Assembly: GCF_014193375.1 (NCBI RefSeq)
Contig: NZ_JACHZF010000012.1
Span: forward strand, 62,001-126,000
Length of the DNA stretch: 64,000 nucleotides
Direction: 5' to 3'
From: Halomonas campaniensis
GTDB lineage: Bacteria > Pseudomonadota > Gammaproteobacteria > Pseudomonadales > Halomonadaceae
In this document: positions 48,655-57,487 of the stretch, in pieces
How the letters are laid out: each line of letters begins with the position of its first letter
Numbering within the stretch: position 1 is the first letter of the stretch
Made by a program: the position numbers and the translations under genes
Notes under the pieces: model-generated
Databases searched by the model: none
Told to the model about the DNA's origin: nothing
The model's input: only the letters and a program-made list of their open reading frames with translations

Positions 48655-48675
48655 GGGATCACTCTCTCCGGCCGG

Positions 48676-49158
48676 TCAGAACGGCAGCACGCCGGTGGGC
48701 AGGTAGACGTCCATGACCCGGGTCATGGTCAGGTAGAGGGCCAGCACCACCCCGAGGATGGCGGCCAGGTTGACCCCGTGACGGCGATAGCCGTAGTAGG
48801 CGGTCAGGCCGACACCCAGCAGGGTGGAGGCCAGCACGAAGCCCACCGGCACCAGCAGCAGCGCATAGGCGGCGATCGCCAGGGCGGTGACCACCACCCG
48901 GGACCAGGGGCGCAGCAGCAGCGGCCGGGCCTGTTCCTCGGGATCGGGCGCCGGCGGTGCGTCCTGGGCCTGGGGGCGCTCGAGGAACAGCAGCAGCGAC
49001 AGCCCCAGCAGGGTGAAGCCGAGCACCTTGGGAAAGAGGTCGGAGTCGATGGGACGCGGCAGCGGGAAGGCCGGGATCTGCCAGGCCATGGCCAGGTAGC
49101 CCAGTGCCACCAGCGCCAGGAGCAGCGCCAGGATCTGGTTGGAATTGAGTCGTGTCAT
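48676..49158 (-). CDS. tctB: Tripartite tricarboxylate transporter, small permease TctB
   Basis: 160 residues with four hydrophobic segments and a Pro/Glu-rich central loop (ERPQAQDAPPAPDPEEQARP). Size and layout match TctB, the small membrane subunit that partners TctA. It sits 21 bp before tctA and 109 bp after tctC. Confidence 0.9.
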   Translation of the reverse strand: MTRLNSNQILALLLALVALGYLAMAWQIPAFPLPRPIDSDLFPKVLGFTLLGLSLLLFLERPQAQDAPPAPDPEEQARPLLLRPWSRVVVTALAIAAYALLLVPVGFVLASTLLGVGLTAYYGYRRHGVNLAAILGVVLALYLTMTRVMDVYLPTGVLPF

Positions 49159-49219
49159 GGGAATCGTTCCCGGCCCCCGCCCAGGCGGGACGGGGGACCA
49201 AATGGCTGAGGTCGGGTGG

Positions 49220-49245
49220 CCCGCCCCGGGGAGACGGGGCGGGCG
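49220..49245 (-). terminator. GC-rich hairpin between tctC and tctB
   Basis: GCCCGCCCCG and CGGGGCGGGC form a perfect 10-bp stem with a 6-base loop after tctC, with no U-run. Placement suggests partial termination or mRNA protection that favours the receptor over the permeases. Confidence 0.5.
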
Positions 49246-49267
49246 GGGATCGCGGGGTCAGGGAGGC

Positions 49268-50263
49268 TCAGTCGCCGAGCAGGCCGAGATCGCCGAGCAC
49301 GCCGCTGAACTGCGCCTGCTGGGCGTCGAGGAAGTCACCGAAGGCCTCGCTGTCCTGGTAGGCGTCGAGCCAGCCGAGCTGGTCACGGGCCTGCTGCCAG
49401 CCGTCGGTCTCGAGCATCCGTGCGAAAAGATCCTCGTAGTAGGCCACGGCCTCGGCGGGCATGTCGGGGGTGCCCATCACGCCGCGCCAGATGTCGAAGG
49501 TGTAGTCGATGCCCTGCTCCTGGTAGGTGGGCACCTCGGCCAGCGGGCCGCCCATGCGCTCCGGTGCCGAGACCCCCAGGGCGCGCAGCTGGCTGCCCTC
49601 GCCGAGCTGGCCGGCCGCCTCGCCCGCCCCGGTGATCACCGCCTCGACGTGGCCGCCCATCAGGCTGGTCATGGCCTCGCCGCCCCCGGAGAAGGGGATG
49701 TAGTTCACCTCGGCGGCGTTCAGCCCGGCGGCCGAGGCCAGGCCGGCGATGGAGATATGGTCCATGGAGCCCGGGGCACTGCCGCCGCCGACGCTCAGGC
49801 CCGGGTCCGCCTCGAGGGCGGCGAACAGATCGTTGAGGTCCTGGTACTCGGAGTCGGCCGGCACCAGCACGATGGAGTAGTCGGTGATCAGGCGCGCGAT
49901 CGGGGTGAAGTCGGTGTGGTCGTAGCGCGAGGTGCCGGCCAGCGGCACCAGGATGATCGGCGGGCTGGTGGCGAAGAGCTTGTGAGGGTTGCCGCTGTCG
50001 CGGGCGATCTGGGCCCAGGCCACCGCGCCGCCGCCGCCCGGCACGTTGATGGCGGCAAAGCTGCGCTCGGCGAGCCCCTCCTCCTGGATCACCCGCGAGG
50101 TAGTGCGCACCAGGGTATCCCAGCCGCCGCCGGGGTTTGCCGGGGCGATGAACTCGATATTGCGGGTCGGGGTCCACTCCTCGGCCTGGGCGGCGCCACT
50201 CAGGCCGGCCAGGGCGGCGATGGGCAGGACGAGGGCGGCAAGGCGTGTGGTCTTGACGGTCAT
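49268..50263 (-). CDS. tctC: Tripartite tricarboxylate transporter substrate receptor TctC
   Basis: Periplasmic Bug-family receptor, 331 residues, with signal peptide ending GAAQAEEW. Typical segments are RNIEFIAPANPGGGWDTLVRTTSRVIQEE, NVPGGGGAVAWAQIA and GSAPGSMDHISIAGLASAAG. The PGGGWD loop and the later SAPGS loop bind the carboxylate. GGAG precedes the ATG at 50263. First gene of tctCBA. Confidence 0.94.
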   Translation of the reverse strand: MTVKTTRLAALVLPIAALAGLSGAAQAEEWTPTRNIEFIAPANPGGGWDTLVRTTSRVIQEEGLAERSFAAINVPGGGGAVAWAQIARDSGNPHKLFATSPPIILVPLAGTSRYDHTDFTPIARLITDYSIVLVPADSEYQDLNDLFAALEADPGLSVGGGSAPGSMDHISIAGLASAAGLNAAEVNYIPFSGGGEAMTSLMGGHVEAVITGAGEAAGQLGEGSQLRALGVSAPERMGGPLAEVPTYQEQGIDYTFDIWRGVMGTPDMPAEAVAYYEDLFARMLETDGWQQARDQLGWLDAYQDSEAFGDFLDAQQAQFSGVLGDLGLLGD

Positions 50264-50331
50264 GGCGTTCTCCGGACGATTCACTGTTGTTGTCTCGGCT
50301 CGATGCGTCGGGGCACCGGCATGCGTCAGGA

Positions 50332-50376
50332 ACGTTAGAAGAGCCGAACGGTCACCACAAGTTTATGACCATAAAC
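50332..50376 (-). promoter_or_regulatory. tctC promoter with adjacent perfect palindrome
   Basis: GTTTATG-AC-CATAAAC (50361-50376) is a perfect palindrome. Directly beside it, read leftward, is TTGTGG (50360-50355) and, 17 bases on, TAACGT (50337-50332). An activator bound at the palindrome would touch the -35, the position expected for the response regulator encoded just upstream. Confidence 0.6.
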
Positions 50377-50413
50377 GATAAAAAGGTCGTTCTGGTCATT
50401 GTGTTCATTCTGC

Positions 50414-51181
50414 TCACGCCCCGCCCTCTCCCCGCCAGGGCCCCGCGTCGCCGGTCAGCCGGTAGCGGCGCTCCGGCCGCCCCACATCACCATAGCCCAG
50501 CTCGGCGGAGGCCACCTGTACCGAGACCAGGAACTCCAGGTAGCGACGGGCCGTGGAGCGGCTGGCGCCGATGTGGCGGGCCACCTGCATGGCGGAGAGC
50601 GCGGCCCCGGCGGTCTCGATGGCCGCGACCACCGCCTCCAGGGTCAGCCGGTCGATGCCCTTGGGCAGGCTGCGGGAGTCCGCGGCCGGCCTGGCCTCCG
50701 GCCGCAGCCGGGCCAGGGCGCGATCCAGCTCGTCCTGGCTCATCTCCCCCTGGCCCGCCAGGGCCGTGCGCTCGCGGCGGAAGCGCGCCAGCATCTGGGC
50801 CATGCGCGAGGCCTCGGTGGGCTTGATCAGGTAGTCGAAGACGCCGCCGCGCAGCGCCTCGCTGATGGTATCCACCTCCCGGGCCGCCGTGACCATCACC
50901 ACGTCCATGTGCAGGTGGTCGCGGCGCAGCATCCACAAAAGCTCCAGCCCCTCCACGTCCGGCAGGTAGGCATCGAGCAGCACCAGCTGGATACGCTCGG
51001 CATCCCGGGCCAGCAGCGCCCGGGCCTCGGCGGCGGAGCGCGCCATGCCCACCACGCGGAAGCCCTCGCTCTGCTCGATGAAGGCGCGGTGGATCTCGGC
51101 GATGCGGAAGTCGTCCTCGATGATCAGGACCCCGTACTCCGCGGGGGATCGGTCTCCGGCGTCATGGCCGTCGTGTCGCAT
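50414..51181 (-). CDS. DcuR/CitB-family response regulator
   Basis: 255 residues. A receiver domain holds the acidic pair IIEDDFR, phosphoacceptor Asp in LVLLDAYLPD, VTAARE and KPTEASR. A C-terminal winged-helix output follows (DRLTLEAVVAAIETAGAALSAMQVARHIGASRSTARRYLEFLVS). It pairs with the sensor kinase encoded upstream and probably activates tctCBA, 150 bp downstream, through the palindrome there. Confidence 0.9.
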   Translation of the reverse strand: MRHDGHDAGDRSPAEYGVLIIEDDFRIAEIHRAFIEQSEGFRVVGMARSAAEARALLARDAERIQLVLLDAYLPDVEGLELLWMLRRDHLHMDVVMVTAAREVDTISEALRGGVFDYLIKPTEASRMAQMLARFRRERTALAGQGEMSQDELDRALARLRPEARPAADSRSLPKGIDRLTLEAVVAAIETAGAALSAMQVARHIGASRSTARRYLEFLVSVQVASAELGYGDVGRPERRYRLTGDAGPWRGEGGA

Positions 51182-51231
51182 CGGCTCTCCCCTGGTGTCG
51201 TGATTGTCGTGTCGGCATGCCCGCGTCCCGC

Positions 51232-52926
51232 TCAGGGCTTGCTGGGCAGCGGGGGGCGGCACAGCGAACGGTCGAGCACCACCGTGAAGCAGGCACCGCC
51301 CAGCTCGCTCTCCTCCAGGGTGATCGCGCCGCCATGCTCCCGGCAGAGCCGCGCCACCAGCGCCAGGCCGATGCCGCGGTGCTTGCCGGGCTTGGTCGAG
51401 AAGCCCTCGGTGAAGATCGCCTCGACGTGCTCGGCCGCTACCCCGGGGCCGTTGTCCTCCACCTCGATCAGCAGCTGTTCGCCGAGGTCGGTGAAGAAGA
51501 GCCTTACCCTCGCCCCCTCCCCGTCGTCGCGGCGTTCCTGAAGGGCGGCGTGGCAGGCGTTGTCGAGCAGGTTGCCGATCACCGTCATCAGCACCTCCTG
51601 GCCGGTGGCGGTGAGCGGGGTGGAAAGCGAGCTCTGGTCGTCGATCTCCAGCCGCACCCCGAGCTCGCGGGCGCGGGTCAGCTTGCCGAGCAGGGTACCG
51701 CTGATCACCGGATCCGCCACGTGGCCCATCAGGAAGCTCATCTGCGCCTGGGCCCGCTCGCTCTCCTGATGGATCAGCGCCAGCGCATCGGCCACGCGGC
51801 CGAGCTGCAGCAGGCCCGAGATGGTATAGAGCTTGTTGGAGAACTCGTGGGCCTGGGCGCGCAACATGTCCACGTCGCGGCTGGCGGCGCTGAGCGCATT
51901 GGAGAGGTCGACGATCTCGCGACGGCTGCGGAAGGTGGCCACCGCCCCCTCCACCTCGCCGCCGTGCATCACCGGCACCCGGTTGACCACCACCGGGTGA
52001 TCGCCCAGCCACATCTGCTGGTCGAACTGCTGCTCGCCGCGCTCGAGCACCTCGAGCAGCCGCGAGTTGGGGACCACCTCGTGGATCGGATTCCCCAGCA
52101 CCTCGCGCTCGGCCGGCAGGTCGAGGAAACGCCGCGCCTGCTGGTTGACCAGGGTGATCGCCCCCTCCCGGTTCACCGCCAGGATGCCCTCGTGGATCGA
52201 CTGCAGGATGGCCTCCTTCTCCATGGCCAGGCGGGCGATCTCGTGGGGCTCCAGCCCCAGGATCACCCGCTTGAGGTGGCGGGACAAGCCATAGGCGCCG
52301 GCGAAGCCCAGCAGGATCATCGCCGCCACGAGCCACCAGCCGAGGCTGGTATGGCGGCCCACGTCCATGGCGACCCGGTCGAGCATGAAGCCCACCGAGA
52401 CGATGCCGATGATCCTGCCCTCGGCGTCGACCACCGGCGTCTTGCCACGCACCGCCTCGCCCAGCGAGCCCACGGCCTCGGAGACGTAGGACTCCCCGTG
52501 CAGCAGGGCACGGTCGTTGTCACCGCCGACCATGGGCAGGCCGAGGCGCTCGGGCAGCGGGTGGGAGTAGCGGATGCCGTCGGTATTGCCCACCACCACG
52601 TAGCGCGCCCCGGTCTGGCGACGGATGCGCTCGGCGATGGGCTGGATGGTGGCCGCGGGATCCTCGTCGGCGAAGGCCGCGACCAGTTCAGGAATCGCCG
52701 CCACGGACGTCGCCACCGCCAGGGCACGCTCGCCCATCTGGTCGGCGATGATCTCGGCCTTGCGGTGGTTGAGGTAGGCCCCCTGGGCCAGCAGCATGGC
52801 GGCCAGCAGCACGCCCACCAGCAGCATCACCTGGAGGCGGAAGCTGCGGGTCAGCCAGTGGCGGCGCGCCCGGGGGCGACGCAGCCGCCTGACCTCGGCG
52901 ATGGGGTCGGCGGGTCGGGACGGCAT
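51232..52926 (-). CDS. DcuS/CitA-family membrane sensor histidine kinase
   Basis: 564 residues. Two membrane segments (about 33-52 and 180-200) flank a periplasmic PASc/Cache domain containing RRQTGARYVVVGNTDGIRYSHP and GKTPVVDAEGRIIGIVSVGFMLD, the carboxylate-binding fold of this family. A cytoplasmic PAS domain, the atypical H-box AQAHEFSNKLYTISGLLQLG and a HATPase with NLLDNACHAAL and HRGIGLALV follow. The likely signal is external citrate or a related acid. The start at 52926 is uncertain: no strong ribosome-binding site, and a GTG at 52962 is also in frame. Confidence 0.92.
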   Translation of the reverse strand: MPSRPADPIAEVRRLRRPRARRHWLTRSFRLQVMLLVGVLLAAMLLAQGAYLNHRKAEIIADQMGERALAVATSVAAIPELVAAFADEDPAATIQPIAERIRRQTGARYVVVGNTDGIRYSHPLPERLGLPMVGGDNDRALLHGESYVSEAVGSLGEAVRGKTPVVDAEGRIIGIVSVGFMLDRVAMDVGRHTSLGWWLVAAMILLGFAGAYGLSRHLKRVILGLEPHEIARLAMEKEAILQSIHEGILAVNREGAITLVNQQARRFLDLPAEREVLGNPIHEVVPNSRLLEVLERGEQQFDQQMWLGDHPVVVNRVPVMHGGEVEGAVATFRSRREIVDLSNALSAASRDVDMLRAQAHEFSNKLYTISGLLQLGRVADALALIHQESERAQAQMSFLMGHVADPVISGTLLGKLTRARELGVRLEIDDQSSLSTPLTATGQEVLMTVIGNLLDNACHAALQERRDDGEGARVRLFFTDLGEQLLIEVEDNGPGVAAEHVEAIFTEGFSTKPGKHRGIGLALVARLCREHGGAITLEESELGGACFTVVLDRSLCRPPLPSKP

Positions 52927-52988
52927 GGGGTGGACTCGATGACGAAAGCCCCAGTATCGCACGTCCTCCGGCGGATCGGCATCCGCCC

Positions 52989-53843
52989 TCAGCCGCGCCG
53001 CCCGGTGTCCCAGCCTTCGGCCATGGCACGTTCGGCATCGAACCAGGCCAGGCGATCATGGAGGGCCACCACGCCACCGACGATGATCAGGGTGGGCGGC
53101 TGGAGGGTTTCGCCGCCCAGCGCCGCCGGCATCCCGGCCAGGGTGCCGCGGTGCACGCGCTGGCGCGCCGTGCTGCCCTGCTCGATCAGGGCCACCGGGG
53201 TGTCGGGCGCGAGCCCATGCGCGACCAGCTGGCGACAGATCTCCGGCAGCCCGTGCAGCCCCATGTAGAAGACCAGCGTCTGGCCGGGGCTGGCCAGGGC
53301 GGGCCAGTCCAGGTCGGCGCTGCCGTTCTTGAGGTGGCCGGTGATGAAGCGCACGGACTGGGCGTGGTCACGGTGGGTCAGGGGGATGCCGGCATAGGCC
53401 GCACACCCCGAGGCCGCGGTGATGCCGGGGATCACCTCGAAGTCGACCCCCGCCTCGGCCAGGGTCTCGAGCTCCTCGCCACCCCGGCCGAAGATGAAGG
53501 GGTCCCCGCCCTTGAGGCGCACCACCCGCTTGCCCGCGCGGGCCCAGTCGACCAGCGCACGGTTGATGTCCTGCTGGGGCAGGCTGTGGTCGGAACGCGC
53601 CTTGCCGACATAGAGTCGCCAGGCATCGGGGTTGGCCAGGGCCAGCACCTCCTGGCTCACCAGGCGGTCATGCAGGATCACCTCGGCCGCCTGCAGGCGA
53701 CGCAGCGCCTTGAGGGTCAGCAGCTCCGGGTCGCCGGGACCGGCCCCCACCAGGCTGACCCGGCCAGGGGGCATGGCCGTCCCCGCTGGCAGATCGCCGG
53801 GCCTCTCCCCCCGGCCCGGGTGTCGCTGCGAATCGCGCTGCAT
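52989..53843 (-). CDS. cobA: Uroporphyrinogen-III C-methyltransferase (SUMT)
   Basis: SAM-dependent methylation of uroporphyrinogen III to precorrin-2, for siroheme or cobalamin. 284 residues with the CysG/CobA core: [51 protein letters not shown] and [23 protein letters not shown]. The siroheme-synthase N-terminal domain (CysG-A) is absent. Start at 53843 has AAGGA two bases upstream; a later ATG at 53774 gives a standard N-terminus and is also possible. Confidence 0.93.
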   Translation of the reverse strand: MQRDSQRHPGRGERPGDLPAGTAMPPGRVSLVGAGPGDPELLTLKALRRLQAAEVILHDRLVSQEVLALANPDAWRLYVGKARSDHSLPQQDINRALVDWARAGKRVVRLKGGDPFIFGRGGEELETLAEAGVDFEVIPGITAASGCAAYAGIPLTHRDHAQSVRFITGHLKNGSADLDWPALASPGQTLVFYMGLHGLPEICRQLVAHGLAPDTPVALIEQGSTARQRVHRGTLAGMPAALGGETLQPPTLIIVGGVVALHDRLAWFDAERAMAEGWDTGRRG

Positions 53844-54000
53844 ATTCCTTAAACCTCAAAAATCACTTTCTCGTTATTCGACAAGGTAATTTAACAGGGG
53901 CGCGTTTTCCACTCGCCGCTGGGCACAAGGATATAACGAACACCCGGAACGAGCTCGCCCCCGGCGGCGGGGGCGAGTCGAGGGCATGGCAGCGTGTCGA

Positions 54001-55461
54001 TCAGCCGTGGCGGGGACGCCTCAGGCGCGGGCTGGCCATCTCCCCCGCCAGGGTCAGCACCACCAGGGCGCCCAGCAGCCAGGGCCAGTGCAGGGCGAAC
54101 TCGACCCGGGCGATGCCCAGCGCGTCGATGAACACCACCAGGATTCCCAGCGGGCTGACATAGCGCACCATGAACAGCCAGAGCGCATACCAGGCCGGTG
54201 ACAGGCCGAGCTCCTCGCGGAAGATCTCGCTTCTGACCACGAAGCCGGCCAGCAGCGCCATGCCCAGGCCGCCCAGCGGCATCATCCAGCGCGAGGTCAG
54301 GTAGTCCAGCCAGTCGAAGGCATGCTTGCCGGCCAGCGTCCAGTCGGCGCCCAGGTTGAAGGAGAGCATGGCCAGGGTGCTGATCAGCCACAGCACGATG
54401 CCGGTTCCCCAAGCCGCGGCACGGCGTGTGAACCCCTTGCTGTCGCAGAGCCAGGAGACGGTTGCCTCGACCATGGAGATCGACGAGGTCAGCGCCGCCA
54501 TGGAGAGCATCACGAAGAACAGGATGCCGAACAGGGTCCCCAGCGGCATCGCCTGGAAGGCCAGCGGCAGGCTCATGAAGATCAGCCCCGGCCCCTCGCC
54601 CGGGTCCATGCCGTTGGCGAAGATCACCGGGAAGATCGCCAGGCCGGCCATCAGTGCAACCAGGGTGTCGGCCAGCGCCACGCTCAGGGTGGTGCGGGCG
54701 ATGGAGGCCCTGGCCGGCAGGTAGCTGCCGTAGGTGAGGATGGCACCGGAGGCCAGCGACAGCGTGAAGAAGGCGTGCCCCAGCGCCGCCAGCATGCCGT
54801 CGCTGGAGAGGCTGCCGGCATCGAAGACGAACAGGAAGCGCAGCGCCTCCCCGAAGCCGCCGGAGAAGACGCCGTAGACGATCAGCACCAGCAGCATCAC
54901 CACCATGCCGGGCATCATCCAGCTGACGCTCTTCTCGATGCCGGCCTGTACCCCCCGGCCGACGATGAACATGGTGGCCAGGGTCACCAGGGTGCTCCAG
55001 AAGCCGAGGTTCCAGGGGTTCTCGTTGTTGGCGACGAAGATCGCCACCATGTCGTCCACCCCGCTGCCGGCCAGGCCGCCGGTGAGCATCTTCCACAGGT
55101 AGGAGAAGGACCAGCCGGCCACCACCACGTAGAAGGAGAGGATCATGAAGCCGCACAGCATGGCCATCCAGCCCAGCAGCGACCAGGCCGAGGTGCGGCC
55201 CGACTCGGTCACCACCCGGCGCACCGCATCGATGGGGCTGCCGCGTCCGCGCCTGCCGAAGGCGATCTCGGTCATCATCACCGGGACCCCGACCGCGAGG
55301 ATGCAGGCCAGGTAGACCAGCACGAAGGCACCGCCGCCGTACTCGCCGGTCATGTAGGGAAACTTCCAGATGTTGCCGAGCCCCACCGCGGAACCGGTGG
55401 CCGCCAGCACGAAGCCCCAGCGGCCCAGCCACTGGGTACGGGATTGTGTGTTCGTTGTCAT
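54001..55461 (-). CDS. Sodium-dependent transporter of the SNF (neurotransmitter:sodium symporter) family
   Basis: 486-residue membrane protein with about eleven hydrophobic segments. The LeuT-type first helix AATGSAVGLGNIWKFPYMTGEYGGGAFVLVYL carries the Na+-site and unwound GxGNxWxFP motif. Helix 6 reads HAFFTLSLASGAILTYGSYL. Members import amino acids or betaine-like compounds. Substrate is unknown. It stands alone between SUMT and hppD, 157 bp and 180 bp from its neighbours; neither gap shows more than the hairpin noted near hppD. Confidence 0.93.
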   Translation of the reverse strand: MTTNTQSRTQWLGRWGFVLAATGSAVGLGNIWKFPYMTGEYGGGAFVLVYLACILAVGVPVMMTEIAFGRRGRGSPIDAVRRVVTESGRTSAWSLLGWMAMLCGFMILSFYVVVAGWSFSYLWKMLTGGLAGSGVDDMVAIFVANNENPWNLGFWSTLVTLATMFIVGRGVQAGIEKSVSWMMPGMVVMLLVLIVYGVFSGGFGEALRFLFVFDAGSLSSDGMLAALGHAFFTLSLASGAILTYGSYLPARASIARTTLSVALADTLVALMAGLAIFPVIFANGMDPGEGPGLIFMSLPLAFQAMPLGTLFGILFFVMLSMAALTSSISMVEATVSWLCDSKGFTRRAAAWGTGIVLWLISTLAMLSFNLGADWTLAGKHAFDWLDYLTSRWMMPLGGLGMALLAGFVVRSEIFREELGLSPAWYALWLFMVRYVSPLGILVVFIDALGIARVEFALHWPWLLGALVVLTLAGEMASPRLRRPRHG

Positions 55462-55606
55462 TTCACACCAGAGGGATCAGGGATGCCTTGCCGTCGCCGA
55501 CACGAGGTTACGGCGGTGAAAGCCGCCTATTCTGACGGATCCTGTGGCGACTTGGCAGTCAGGCAAGGGATTATTGTTGTGTCTGTCCGGTATCGCAGGG
55601 CATCCT

Positions 55607-55627
55607 GGGAGCCCCTCGCGGGCTCCC
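55607..55627 (-). terminator. Hairpin downstream of hppD
   Basis: GGGAGCCC and GGGCTCCC form a perfect 8-bp stem with a CTCGC loop, 15 bp beyond the hppD stop. No U-tract. Confidence 0.45.
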
Positions 55628-55641
55628 GGGACGCCTGTTGA

Positions 55642-56745
55642 TCAGTCGGCCTTGAGCACGCCGCGGCGTATCTGGTCCTCCTCGATGGATTCGAACAGGG
55701 CCTTGAAATTCCCCTCGCCGAAGCCGTCATTGCCCTTGCGCTGGATGATCTCGAAGAAGATCGGCCCGATCACCGTCTCGGTGAAGATCTGCAGCAGCAC
55801 CCCCTCGTCGGGCCCGCCGTCCACCAGCAGGCTCAACTCGCGCAGGTCCTCCAGCCGCTCCTGGTGGTTCGGCACCCGCTGGTCGACCTTCTCGTAGTAG
55901 GTGTCCGGCGTGGTCAGGAAGGCGACCCCGTTGGCCTTGAGGGCACGGACCGTGGCGTAGATGTCATCGGTGGCCATGGCGAGGTGCTGAATCCCCTCCC
56001 CGTTGTACTCGCGCAGGAATTCGGCGATCTGGGAGGTGTCGTCCGCGGACTCGTTGATCGGGATGTGCATCTTGCCACAGGGCGCCGTCATGGCCCGGGA
56101 GTGCAGCCCGGTCATCTTGCCCTCGATATCGAAGTAGCGGTTCTCGCGGAAGTTGGCGATACGGGTATAGAAATCGGCCCATACGTCCATCTGGCCACGG
56201 TCGACGTTGTGGGTGAGGTGGTCGAGAACCTTCAGGCCAACGCTGTTGTCCTGCGGCGTGCGCCCCTCGTGGGCCACGAAGTCGATGTCGTAGATCGTGC
56301 GACCCTGGTCATCGACCCGGTTGTCGACGAAGTAGAGCAGCGAGCCGCCGATCCCCTTGACCGCCGGGATTCCCACCTCGCCGGGACCGACCGGGTTCTC
56401 CACCGGCTCGGCGCCATTGGCGACCGCATGCTCGAAGGCCTGCCGGGCATCGGCTACCCGCCAGGCCATGGCACAGGCGCTGGGGCCGTGCACGCGACCG
56501 AACTCGGCGGCGTGGCTGCCCGGTTCGGCGTTGAGCACGAAGTTGACGCCCTCCTGCTGGAACAGGAAGACCTGCTTGGAGCGGTGCCGGCGGGTCTCGG
56601 TGAAGCCCATCTGGCGGAAGAGGCGCCGCAGGGCCTCGATGCCTTCGGCGGTCGGCGCGGTGTACTCGACGAACTCGAAGCCATCGGTACCGATGGGGTT
56701 GGCCGGTCCCAGGGAGGTGCGAGGCTGGTGTGCGGGAGCATTCAT
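55642..56745 (-). CDS. hppD: 4-Hydroxyphenylpyruvate dioxygenase
   Basis: Fe(II) enzyme of tyrosine catabolism that converts 4-hydroxyphenylpyruvate to homogentisate. 367 residues. The three iron ligands are visible: His in LDHLTHNVDRG, His in GIQHLAMATDD and Glu in IFFEIIQRKGNDGFGEGNF. The paired vicinal-oxygen-chelate folds start with NPIGTDGFEFVEYTAP. The homogentisate genes hmgA and fahA are not in the window. A TyrR/PhhR-like box lies about 140 bp upstream. Confidence 0.96.
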   Translation of the reverse strand: MNAPAHQPRTSLGPANPIGTDGFEFVEYTAPTAEGIEALRRLFRQMGFTETRRHRSKQVFLFQQEGVNFVLNAEPGSHAAEFGRVHGPSACAMAWRVADARQAFEHAVANGAEPVENPVGPGEVGIPAVKGIGGSLLYFVDNRVDDQGRTIYDIDFVAHEGRTPQDNSVGLKVLDHLTHNVDRGQMDVWADFYTRIANFRENRYFDIEGKMTGLHSRAMTAPCGKMHIPINESADDTSQIAEFLREYNGEGIQHLAMATDDIYATVRALKANGVAFLTTPDTYYEKVDQRVPNHQERLEDLRELSLLVDGGPDEGVLLQIFTETVIGPIFFEIIQRKGNDGFGEGNFKALFESIEEDQIRRGVLKAD

Positions 56746-56882
56746 GTCGGGTCTCCAGGGGTTGTTGTTGTGGACGTGTCGTCGCCTGTTGCAACTGTCC
56801 TCAGCCTAGGGCCCCGCGGCCGCCTCCGGAACCGCTCTCAAGGCCACCCGGGGCCGCTGCCCCGAGCGCCTCCCCATCCTGG

Positions 56883-56900
56883 CGTAACGTTTTCCTTACA
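56883..56900. promoter_or_regulatory. TyrR/PhhR-like box upstream of hppD
   Basis: Read toward hppD, the site is TGTAA-N8-TTACG, one base from the TGTAA-N8-TTACA palindrome bound by TyrR and PhhR. It lies in the 261-bp gap between hppD and the UPF0045 gene, which holds nothing else I can identify. Confidence 0.55.
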
Positions 56901-57006
56901 TACCCTCTCCGCCTCAGCGATGTCGCCACGGAAGTGGCAAGAAATCCTGACACCCCGTCACGAAAGCCTGACACAGGATCGCCTCGTCATGCGGCGCCGG
57001 AACGCC

Positions 57007-57318
57007 CTAGGAGGACTCGCCGCCGAGCAGCGCCTCCACGCTGGCCACCTTGTCATCCATGTGCTGCTCCCGGTCGGTGCGGGTGCCGAGCTTGATCGTG
57101 GTGGTGATGCGAGGCGCCCCCATCTCGTGCACCACCTCGTGACAGCGCTTGACCACCGCCATCACCTCGTCCCAGGGACCCTCGAGATTGGTGCCGTAGG
57201 CGTGCATGCGGTGCTCGAGCCCCGAGGCCCGGATCACCTCCTGGCAGGCGGCGATCTGCGGCGAGACCGAGACGCCCACGCCCAGCGGGACGACGCAGAG
57301 ATCGATGATGACGTGCAT
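57007..57318 (-). CDS. MTH1187/UPF0045 family thiamine-binding protein
   Basis: 103 residues, a small ferredoxin-like alpha/beta protein. Conserved parts are IDLCVVPLGVGVSVSPQIAACQEVI, MHAYGTNLEGPWDEVMAVVKRCHE and RITTTIKLGTRTDR. Family members bind thiamine and have been linked to the thiamine pool; no enzyme activity is established. GGAG precedes the ATG by about eight bases. Confidence 0.88.
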   Translation of the reverse strand: MHVIIDLCVVPLGVGVSVSPQIAACQEVIRASGLEHRMHAYGTNLEGPWDEVMAVVKRCHEVVHEMGAPRITTTIKLGTRTDREQHMDDKVASVEALLGGESS

Positions 57319-57487
57319 GGCGTTGACTCCTTTGCCGGATGGCAGGTGACGACAGGGGGAGGCATTTCTCCCCGTCTTTTTGGCTGGTCTATGCTCAAGG
57401 TTAACCGCGCAGGGGCACCGAGCGTACCCTCCGGCGGCGGCACCAGCCATAGAGGACGCGACAGACCTGCTGGACCAGGAGGACTCC

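Noticed and set aside
43456-49209. A 1917-codon open frame on the plus strand across the urt and tct genes
   Set aside because: It runs antisense to urtC, urtB, urtA, tctA and tctB, all of which have clear family motifs. The product is a low-complexity His/Gln/Gly/Asp mix typical of antisense frames in GC-rich DNA.
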